Assembly (NCBI GenBank): GCA_016840025.1
Contig: JAEOTF010000109.1
Location: 1-10,723, forward strand
Length of the DNA: 10,723 nucleotides
Source of the DNA: Candidatus Hodarchaeota archaeon
GTDB lineage: Archaea > Asgardarchaeota > Heimdallarchaeia > Hodarchaeales > YT1-039
Reading direction: 5' to 3'
In this document: positions 1 to 5,733 of the stretch, piece by piece
Position numbering within the stretch: the stretch's first letter is position 1
Layout of the letters: every line of letters begins with the position of its first letter
The notes under the pieces: generated by a model
Seen by the model: only the letters and a program-made list of their open reading frames with translations
Database searches by the model: none
Told to the model about the DNA's origin: nothing
Position numbers and translations under genes: made by a program

Positions 1-363
1 GAAGCGGAGTTACTTGCTGATCGAATAGGTATTCTGGATCAAGGGCAATTGATAAGTTTAGGTACTCCCCAAGAACTCAAGGAACAAACAGGTTTAGGAA
101 AAATCATCTCGGTAGTATTTAATTCAAAGACATCCCTTACAAAACGCTTAGAATCGCTGTATCGAGATCGTCCTTATTCACGAATATTAAACTCAGGACA
201 TAAAATCCGCTTTTCATTTTCCACCAAAGACCCTACATTTGATACAAATGAAATCGAGCGGATCCAGGAAGAATCTAATGAACGAATTGATTCAATTCAA
301 ATCCGTGACCTTAGCCTTCATGATGTATTTGTCACACTTACAGGTCGGGATCTGAGGGAATAG
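1..363 (+). CDS. ABC-2 type transporter ATP-binding protein, C-terminal fragment (5' end outside window)
   Basis: The frame is open from the first base and ends at TAG, giving 120 visible residues. The fragment begins with EAELLADRIGILDQGQL and then LGTPQELKE. In ABC ATPases this segment lies just after the H-loop, where 'EAE.LaDRi.il..G.l...Gtp.eL' is typical of the ABC-2/CcmA-like drug, polysaccharide or Na+ exporter class. The tail HDVFVTLTGRDLRE matches the usual 'leDVFl.lTGr.LrE' end of these ATPases, the C-terminal extension after the nucleotide-binding domain. The Walker A, Q-loop, signature and Walker B motifs lie outside the window and cannot be judged. The protein would power an integral-membrane permease at the cytoplasmic face. 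No permease follows, because the next gene is convergent, so any partner must be encoded upstream or elsewhere. The substrate cannot be inferred. A methionine at position 49 is internal and not the start. Confidence 0.9.
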   Translation, partial: EAELLADRIGILDQGQLISLGTPQELKEQTGLGKIISVVFNSKTSLTKRLESLYRDRPYSRILNSGHKIRFSFSTKDPTFDTNEIERIQEESNERIDSIQIRDLSLHDVFVTLTGRDLRE

Positions 364-369
364 TCACCA

Positions 370-387
370 ATCGATTAAAGAATCGAT
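370..387. terminator. Short hairpin between convergent genes
   Basis: ATCGATT (370-376) and AATCGAT (381-387) form a perfect 7-bp stem with a 4-nt AAAG loop. The hairpin sits in the 31-bp gap between the ABC ATPase stop and the M24 stop. The position suits a bidirectional terminator or 3'-end stabiliser. No T-run follows on either strand, so termination is inferred from location only. Confidence 0.35.
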
Positions 388-394
388 AAAGGTA

Positions 395-1582
395 TTAAAC
401 ATTCACAATTAGGTCTTCAAGCTCTTTGGAGTATTTCGTAGTAACCTCTGGCTTGTCCTTACCTACAATGACAGTATCTGAGTGTCTAAAACCGCCATAT
501 CCATAAACAAAGATAGCTGGTTCGACAGATATAACCACTCCTGGTTCTAATATTCGATGATTGAAAGCCATGTCATCGGGGTATTCATGTCCCCCTAATC
601 CCATTCCATGCCCCGTCCGATGAAAGATATATTGCCCGTATCCTGCATCTTCAATGACTTTTGAAGCTGCAGCATCTATCTCAGACAATTTATTCCCTGC
701 TATACACTTTTCAACACCAGCAGCTTGCGCTTCTTTCATCACTTCAAAGAATTTTCGTTTTTTTTCAGTTGGTGGTCCAGCGAAGAATGTACGTTCATCT
801 TCAGCATGATAAGCATTAAGTGATACTGATATTACAGCGAGTAAGGAATCTTCCTTCTGTATTTTATGAGCTCCAAAACGCATCCCGTGGGGCATTGCTC
901 CAAATCGTCCTGTGCCTGTAAATCCAGACCAGATACTGATTGCATAATTGGGGTGCCTTTTAACAGCTTCTGATGTTAGTAAAGCTTCACCTTCCGATCC
1001 AATTTCTAATGCTGATTTATCAATACTAATACAATGTTTAAGATGTTCTAAGCCCCAATCTCCCAAATCACCAGCTTTCCTGATGAGGTCCAATTCATAT
1101 TCGTCTTTAACATAACGCATGTCTTGTAGAAGCTTGCTGCAGTTTATTATTTCTAATTCGGGCAGATAACGGTGGATCTGTCCTTCTAACCAAGCTTTTT
1201 TAGTATCTACCCCGATTCGTCCACGAAAAATTCCTCGTTCGTCGAGTATATCACATATCAACTTATCCCATTCTCGTACAGTATACAGTCGATCAAATGG
1301 CTTGAGATGCTCCACATAATAGTGCACATCCTTGACCCAAACTGTTTTTTGTTCTAATGCATAACGTATATCATTTGTTGAGAGCTCATTTAGAATCATG
1401 AAGGGTTCTGCATCAAGTGGAATCACTGTAGCTACTGGTCTTTCCCATGTTGCAACATCTAAGTGGAATCCTGAAACATAGATTGTGTTCAGATCATCAA
1501 GCACTACTAATGCTTGTAAGTCCCGTTCTGACAAATAACGTTTGATCCTTTCTTCCCGTTTATCAAATGATGGTCTATTCAA
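395..1582 (-). CDS. M24 family (creatinase/Xaa-Pro aminopeptidase fold) protein with altered metal site
   Basis: 395 residues, full length for prolidase and creatinase proteins. Residues 1-150 form the N-terminal creatinase-type domain; 155-395 form the pita-bread domain. Recognisable motifs are MPHGMRFG (H232), YHAEDERTFF (258-267), HRTGHGMGLGGHEYP (321-335; H325, H332), VEPAIF (E354) and GYGGFRHSDTVIV (361-373). Aligned by eye to the five M24 metal ligands (Asp, Asp, His, Glu, Glu), the positions read Ser252, Glu261, His325, Glu354 and Ser368, so three of five differ. Metal-free creatinase likewise has an ERT motif and a non-Glu residue in its 'GYREHD' segment. A cytosolic amidinohydrolase or other C-N hydrolase is therefore as likely as a Xaa-Pro dipeptidase; the substrate is unknown. 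No signal peptide. The start is TTG, chosen because AGGTGA lies 4 nt upstream and the N-terminus matches family length. It may be read from its own promoter or by readthrough from the PAS gene 120 bp upstream. Confidence 0.88.
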   Translation of the reverse strand: MNRPSFDKREERIKRYLSERDLQALVVLDDLNTIYVSGFHLDVATWERPVATVIPLDAEPFMILNELSTNDIRYALEQKTVWVKDVHYYVEHLKPFDRLYTVREWDKLICDILDERGIFRGRIGVDTKKAWLEGQIHRYLPELEIINCSKLLQDMRYVKDEYELDLIRKAGDLGDWGLEHLKHCISIDKSALEIGSEGEALLTSEAVKRHPNYAISIWSGFTGTGRFGAMPHGMRFGAHKIQKEDSLLAVISVSLNAYHAEDERTFFAGPPTEKKRKFFEVMKEAQAAGVEKCIAGNKLSEIDAAASKVIEDAGYGQYIFHRTGHGMGLGGHEYPDDMAFNHRILEPGVVISVEPAIFVYGYGGFRHSDTVIVGKDKPEVTTKYSKELEDLIVNV

Positions 1583-1586
1583 GATA

Positions 1587-1592
1587 TCACCT
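1587..1592 (-). promoter_or_regulatory. Shine-Dalgarno that fixes a TTG start
   Basis: On the minus strand AGGTGA is followed by TATC and then TTG. It matches the archaeal/bacterial anti-SD core and supports the TTG at 1582-1580 as start codon of the M24 gene. Confidence 0.65.
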
Positions 1593-1643
1593 ATCTAATT
1601 CCTTTATTATTCGTAGATTCATTAAAGCACAGCTAAAATGATG

Positions 1644-1649
1644 AAAAAA
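1644..1649 (-). terminator. T6 tract after the membrane PAS gene
   Basis: The minus strand reads ATTTTTTC about 55 nt downstream of the PAS-protein stop. Archaeal RNA polymerase often terminates at such U-tracts without a hairpin. It lies before the M24 start. A weak TATA-like AATAAACA (about 1653-1660) just upstream could be an M24 promoter, so terminator and promoter may be interleaved. Weak evidence. Confidence 0.25.
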
Positions 1650-1702
1650 TCTTGTTTATTCTCCCTTCTCCTTTTTTTCTGTCTGTTCTAAACATTTATC
1701 AT

Positions 1703-2686
1703 CTATTCCGATGGGGGAATGTGTTCCGTAATGTCTGTAATCACTGCCAATACTCCCTGATATTCCCCTGTAATGGAAAACAAAGGTGAAGCCCCTACAA
1801 TGACTGGAATTCGCCTTCCATCTTTTGTTAACATGGTAGAGACATATGTACTACTAATACCATCAATTCTCTTGGAAGTCTCCGCCTCCACTTTATCTGC
1901 TTCTTCAGGGGGAATTATCAAACTTGTAGGCTGACCAATTAACTCTGTTTCGGTATATCCTACCATTTGTATCAAGCGTGGATTGACAAATGTAATGATT
2001 CTTTCTTCATTCTCTGTTACAACCCCCTCATACAAATTTTCCATTAACACTTGGTATTTATCTTTTGTTTCTATTAATTCCCTTTCTATTTGAATATGAT
2101 CCGTTATATCTGTTATAACCGATAATATTCCATTTAAATTACCGTTGGTAAATAAAGGGCAAGCACTAGTAATAACTCGAATCTTTCTCCCATCTTTTGT
2201 CTGTAATGCCGTTACATATGTGGAAGAAATACCTTGAGGCCGTTTCGCTGTTTCTTTCTCAATTTTAGGTATTTCTTCATGATGAAATATCATATTACTT
2301 CGTTTTCCTATTAATTCAACCTCAGGATAGCCTAAAATAGCAACTAAACGGGGATTTACAAAAGTAATGAGACCATTTTTGTCCTCTAAGAGAACTCCTT
2401 CATAGAGATTCTCTACGAGCATCTGGTATCTCTCTTTAGTCTCTCGTAATGCATTTTCTGTATCTTCTAGTCTTGAGATGTACAAAAAAAGCCATACCAT
2501 AACAACGATAGCTGTCAAAATAACAATTGTGTCAAAAATATATGGAGACCATCCATAGAGCAGCCCTTCATCCCTTACATCATTCTGAATATGTTCATAG
2601 TCAATGAAAATCCAAAAAATATCCCATAATATTGCAATAATGATAATTACTATCAATATTTCTTTTCTAAATCTCTCTATTATCAT
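1703..2686 (-). CDS. Membrane-anchored tandem PAS sensor protein without kinase domain
   Basis: 327 residues. A short basic N-terminus precedes TM1 (about 10-29); an acidic loop (30-48) is likely outside; TM2 spans about 50-71. A charged helical linker (72-86) follows, then two cytoplasmic PAS domains (about 87-197 and 211-321), each with the 'N.r...ilGY...EliG' core and 'GvL.vItDIT' end typical of PAS/PAC. The domains start 124 residues apart (Y87, Y211). The chain ends PPSE right after the second PAC, with no HisKA, HATPase, GGDEF, HAMP or receiver domain. The role is presumably sensing, passing a signal by protein contact. A likely partner is the histidine kinase encoded 164 bp upstream on the same strand, whose fourth PAS domain and linker (ETKDRYQMLVE) closely resemble this protein (ETKERYQMLVE). 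The start is ATG at 2686; the SD is weak (AGGG about 12 nt away). A separate TATA box suggests its own transcript. The ligand or cofactor cannot be read from sequence. Confidence 0.85.
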   Translation of the reverse strand: MIIERFRKEILIVIIIIAILWDIFWIFIDYEHIQNDVRDEGLLYGWSPYIFDTIVILTAIVVMVWLFLYISRLEDTENALRETKERYQMLVENLYEGVLLEDKNGLITFVNPRLVAILGYPEVELIGKRSNMIFHHEEIPKIEKETAKRPQGISSTYVTALQTKDGRKIRVITSACPLFTNGNLNGILSVITDITDHIQIERELIETKDKYQVLMENLYEGVVTENEERIITFVNPRLIQMVGYTETELIGQPTSLIIPPEEADKVEAETSKRIDGISSTYVSTMLTKDGRRIPVIVGASPLFSITGEYQGVLAVITDITEHIPPSE

Positions 2687-2698
2687 TTTTTCGAAAAA
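2687..2698. repeat. 12-bp perfect palindrome abutting a start codon
   Basis: TTTTTCGAAAAA occupies the 12 bases directly before the ATG of the membrane PAS gene (minus strand). It could be a small operator or affect initiation by forming a weak hairpin. Low-complexity origin is equally possible. Confidence 0.35.
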
Positions 2699-2761
2699 TC
2701 CCTATTGCTCTTTCCTGAGTTAAACAAATAAGCTTCTGCTTTCCTTATTACTTACCAATTA

Positions 2762-2774
2762 AATATATATTTTT
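2762..2774 (-). promoter_or_regulatory. Archaeal TATA-box promoter for the membrane PAS gene
   Basis: On the minus strand an AAAAATATATATT tract is centred about 82 bp before the ATG at 2686. Archaeal initiation about 26 bp downstream would give a 5' leader near 55 nt. An inverted repeat, AATAAG (2727-2732) and CTTATT (2744-2749), brackets the predicted start site. The tract is nearly symmetric, so orientation rests on gene position. Confidence 0.5.
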
Positions 2775-2812
2775 ACATACATTGAATTGTAATAATTAGT
2801 GCTAGGAATAAT

Positions 2813-2831
2813 TCCATGTAAAACTCATGGA
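2813..2831 (-). terminator. Hairpin downstream of the histidine kinase
   Basis: TCCATG (2813-2818) and CATGGA (2826-2831) form a 6-bp stem with a 7-nt loop, 20 nt after the kinase stop codon. No strong U-tract follows, so it may be a 3'-end structure rather than a terminator proper. Confidence 0.3.
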
Positions 2832-2850
2832 TTTTAGTCTTATAATCACG

Positions 2851-5481
2851 TCATGATCTCCCAGGTAGTTGCAGCTGTTTCGGTATGGTAAACCAAAAAG
2901 TACTACCGATACGAAGTGAAGATTCTACCCATATTTTACCTCCATATTCTTGTACAATCTTCCTGACTAATGCCAGTCCAATACCAGAATTTTCCGGATA
3001 TTTTTGTGGATTAAGTGTTTGAAACATCTGAAAAATTTTTTTATAATACCGTTCGGGAATCCCTGGTCCATTATCTGCAACATAGAATTCCCAGAAGTTT
3101 TTTTTGTCATTACAATTAATCGCAATGACCCCCTGTTCTTTGTCCATAAACCTAATTGCATTGGAGATCAGATTCTGGAAAATTTGGAAGAAACGTGTCC
3201 TTTCTCCCTTAATATTTGGTAATTCTGACTCAATCATTATCTCAATATGGTCAGGCGGAGCCAATAAATCAATTACATTTATTACAATTTCATTTAGATT
3301 AATTTCTCTAATTCTTTCACTCTCTCTACCGATTTTAGAGTATTCAAGTATTCCGTCTATGAGTGTATGCATCCGTTTGACTCGTTTTATTAATAAATTG
3401 AATAGTTCTTGTCCGCTTTCATCTATTTTTTCTGAATAATCCCTCACCAACCATTCTGCAAGTGTAGTAATTCCACGTAAGGGAGCTTTCAGATCGTGAG
3501 AAACAATCGAAGCAAAATCTTGTAGCTCTAAATATGCCTTATTTAGTTCTTCTTCCTTTTGTATGCGTTCAGTTATGTCAATAATAGCGACTAAAAAGCT
3601 TGGTTTTTCCTGATATAGAATCGTCTTTATATATACATCCACCCATCTGATTTCATTCATTTTTGTAATGACACGTATCTGTAGGCGACGTACAATATCA
3701 GGTTTACCCTTCTTCTCTCCACTTATCCATTTTTGCACTAATTTTTTAATAAGTGGTAATTCTTCACGATAAATTAACTTGAAAATATCATTTATTGCCC
3801 ATTCTAAGATTTCATTTTTTGGAAACCCAAGAATTTGAGCTAAAGCTTCATTAAGGTATTTAACTTGGTTCTCCTGTACAATCGCAAGCCCAATTAATGC
3901 CGAATCTGCTATAACTCTGAATTTTTGTTCACTTTCATGTAACGCTTGTTCAGCTTGTTTCCGTTCAGTAATGTCTGAAAACACCGATAATGTCCCTTCA
4001 AATTCCCCACTTTCAGAAAAAATAGGTGAACCACTAACAAGGATGTTAATAAGTTGTCTATTTTTTCTCTGAACAACAGTTTCATATGTGCTACTGATGC
4101 CTTCTGGTCTTTTGGCAGTTTCTTCTGCAACCTTAATCCTTTCTTCATTCGGTACAGTAATACTCCAATGCTGCCCGATCAATTCTTCTACAGTATAGCC
4201 TAAGATTTCTGCTCCTCTAGGATTTATAAACGAAAAATTCCCATTCACATCTTCTAGGAGCATACCTCCATGTAATTTTTCTACTAACATCTGGTATCTG
4301 TCTTTAGTTTCTCGGAGGGCTCTTTCAGCTCGTTTCCGCCCTGTAATGTCTCGAACTATGCTTTGAATATATAGGGGATTTCCTTCATCATCCTTGACCA
4401 ATGTTGCGTTTATTTCAGCTGGGAACTCATTTCCATCTTTTTTGCGGAAAAATCTAACATAAATCGGAAAATCTTCCCCAACTTGTAATTTTTTTAGTTT
4501 TTGAAGACTATCACTATGTTCATGTGAAGCTACCACTTGTTTAATTGGCATTCCTATTAATTCATTGCGTTCATAACCTAATAATTCAGCTGCTTTTTGA
4601 TTGGCTTCTAAATGGAATCCATCTAGATTAATAAGAAAAATTGCATCATTGGACTGTTCAAAAAGTGTGCGATAACGGAGTTCTTTGTCTTTTATTGCTT
4701 CTTCTGCTTTTTTCCGCTCTGTAATATCTCTTACGAGACTTTGGAAGTATAAGGGGTTGTTATTGACGTCCCTAACTAAAGTGCAGTTTATTTCCGTGGG
4801 GATTTCTGTTCCATCTTTTTTCCGAAAAATTCGATAGTAAATTGGTATCTCTTCACCTGCCCTTAACCTTTCTGCTTTTTGGACGCTGTCTTCATGATCA
4901 TAGTTAACTACGATTTGAGAAACATGCATCCCCACTAGTTCATCAGTTATATAATTGAGGAGTTCCCCAAGTTTTCGGTTGACATCAAGTACTATTGACT
5001 CTGAACTAGTAAGAATGATAGCATCATTAGATTGTTCAAAAAGGGCTCGATAACGCCGTTCTTTTTCTTGTAACGCTTTTTCTGCCTGTTTTCGTTCTGA
5101 GCTCTCCCGAATCAATATCTGAAAGTATTGGGGATTATTTTCATTATCTCTAATTAAACCCGCATTAACTTCAGCGGGAAAACATGTACCATCTTTTCTC
5201 CAAAATATTCGCTGATAAATCGGCACTTCCTCATCTGCTTTTAGTTTATCTATTGTTTGGGAGCTAAATTTAGGATCATAATCCACTGCAAGTTGAGCAC
5301 CTATCATTCCAATGAGTTCCTCAATTTCATAGCCTAATAAATCGGCAGCTTTTTGATTGAGATCCACTATTATCCCTTCCATATTACTAATAACAATTGC
5401 ATCATTCGATTGCTCAAAAAGCGCTCGATAATGAGTTTTAGGAGATTTATTTAACTTTTTAGTGTCTTTGACGTATTCCAA
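2851..5481 (-). CDS. Soluble multi-PAS sensor histidine kinase (five PAS, HisKA, HATPase_c)
   Basis: 876 residues, no membrane segment. PAS domains lie at about 17-130, 143-257, 269-383, 395-508 and 519-640, each ending in a PAC-like '(R)DITeRk' segment. HisKA (about 652-718) carries the phospho-acceptor H662 in SHDLKAPLRG. The HATPase domain shows the N-box FQNLISNAIRF (N770, N774), G1 DNGPGIP (803-809), F-box IFQMFQ and G2 GIGLAL (833-838), so the kinase looks catalytically intact. It should autophosphorylate in the cytosol and pass phosphate to a response regulator. No regulator or receiver domain is in the window, so it is an orphan. PAS1-4 begin at Y18, Y144, Y270 and Y396, exactly 126 residues apart; PAS1-3 share the FEQSNDAI core. 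The start is TTG at 5481, since a TGA lies three codons upstream and PAS1 begins at residue 17; the SD is weak. The signal is unknown; multi-PAS kinases often sense redox state, oxygen or small ligands. Confidence 0.93.
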   Translation of the reverse strand: MEYVKDTKKLNKSPKTHYRALFEQSNDAIVISNMEGIIVDLNQKAADLLGYEIEELIGMIGAQLAVDYDPKFSSQTIDKLKADEEVPIYQRIFWRKDGTCFPAEVNAGLIRDNENNPQYFQILIRESSERKQAEKALQEKERRYRALFEQSNDAIILTSSESIVLDVNRKLGELLNYITDELVGMHVSQIVVNYDHEDSVQKAERLRAGEEIPIYYRIFRKKDGTEIPTEINCTLVRDVNNNPLYFQSLVRDITERKKAEEAIKDKELRYRTLFEQSNDAIFLINLDGFHLEANQKAAELLGYERNELIGMPIKQVVASHEHSDSLQKLKKLQVGEDFPIYVRFFRKKDGNEFPAEINATLVKDDEGNPLYIQSIVRDITGRKRAERALRETKDRYQMLVEKLHGGMLLEDVNGNFSFINPRGAEILGYTVEELIGQHWSITVPNEERIKVAEETAKRPEGISSTYETVVQRKNRQLINILVSGSPIFSESGEFEGTLSVFSDITERKQAEQALHESEQKFRVIADSALIGLAIVQENQVKYLNEALAQILGFPKNEILEWAINDIFKLIYREELPLIKKLVQKWISGEKKGKPDIVRRLQIRVITKMNEIRWVDVYIKTILYQEKPSFLVAIIDITERIQKEEELNKAYLELQDFASIVSHDLKAPLRGITTLAEWLVRDYSEKIDESGQELFNLLIKRVKRMHTLIDGILEYSKIGRESERIREINLNEIVINVIDLLAPPDHIEIMIESELPNIKGERTRFFQIFQNLISNAIRFMDKEQGVIAINCNDKKNFWEFYVADNGPGIPERYYKKIFQMFQTLNPQKYPENSGIGLALVRKIVQEYGGKIWVESSLRIGSTFWFTIPKQLQLPGRS
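4297..5430 (-). repeat. Tandem intragenic PAS-unit repeats, 378-bp period
   Basis: Three consecutive 378-bp units encode residues 18-143, 144-269 and 270-395 of the kinase. Each opens with YR(A/T)LFEQSNDAI and shares the PIY.R.F.(K)KDG...P.E.N core and the R(D/E)...R..AE.A linker. Similarity is visible in DNA too: the segments complementary to FEQSND read alike near 5412, 5034 and 4656. This fits tandem duplication inside the gene. A fourth, more diverged unit (PAS4) keeps the same 126-residue spacing. Confidence 0.8.
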
Positions 5482-5530
5482 GAGGATTCATCCGCTGATT
5501 GGTGATTCTATTATTTTTATGGCTTCTAAA

Positions 5531-5569
5531 CTTCATTTTTATGAATTGTATAATGAAGATATATATTTA
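5531..5569 (-). promoter_or_regulatory. Kinase promoter: TATA box plus adjacent inverted repeat
   Basis: On the minus strand AAATATATA (5568-5560) is centred about 83 bp before the TTG start, matching archaeal box A. Immediately downstream, CTTCATT (5531-5537) and AATGAAG (5552-5558) form a 7-bp inverted repeat with a 14-bp spacer, covering the space from TATA box to predicted start site (near 5538). A regulator bound there would block polymerase or TFB. The operator role is inferred from position. Confidence 0.5.
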
Positions 5570-5608
5570 GTAGATGTGTATCGTATGAATTGTTATTTTG
5601 TAAAAATC

Positions 5609-5626
5609 CTAGTACAAACTAGTACT
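5609..5626. repeat. CTAGTAC direct repeat, 10-bp phase
   Basis: CTAGTAC occurs at 5609-5615 and 5619-5625, one helical turn apart. AGTAC/GTACT within it is also an inverted repeat. It lies about 45 bp upstream of the kinase TATA box, where an activator could bind. It is short, so chance is possible. Confidence 0.3.
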
Positions 5627-5645
5627 GCAAGTCTTCACATTTCAG

Positions 5646-5695
5646 AAAAAATATAGTAATTTATTGAACCCTTGATGATTTAGGAGAATTCTCCT
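5646..5695 (-). terminator. Palindrome plus T6 tract downstream of the MFS gene
   Basis: AGGAGAATTCTCCT (5682-5695) is a perfect 14-bp palindrome starting 38 nt after the MFS stop. About 30 nt further on the minus strand a T6 tract (5651-5646) follows. Together they suit a transcript end before the kinase promoter. The palindrome would form a hairpin only with a strained loop, so the T-tract is the more credible signal. Confidence 0.4.
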
Positions 5696-5733
5696 TCTTA
5701 TAACATGTGTTTTAGTCAGTCTTAATACTAAGA

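Noticed and set aside
3004..3439. Plus-strand ORFs antisense to the kinase ATPase domain
   Set aside because: The opposite strand encodes intact N, G1, F and G2 boxes; these ORFs have no own signals.
2967..4148. Minus-strand ORFs of 64 and 79 codons inside the kinase gene in alternative frames (2967-3161 and 3909-4148)
   Set aside because: Shadows of the kinase frame; no sign of a frameshift, since the kinase reads intact through both places.
4297..5430. Regular repeat pattern considered as CRISPR-like or mobile repeat
   Set aside because: The 378-bp period lies inside one open frame and corresponds to PAS domains; no short identical repeats with unique spacers.
5519..5656. Plus-strand 45-codon ORF from an ATG in the kinase upstream region (longer form starts at 5462 inside the kinase gene)
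   Set aside because: No well-placed SD, no recognisable domain, and it covers the kinase TATA box and inverted repeat. Most likely chance reading of AT-rich intergenic DNA.
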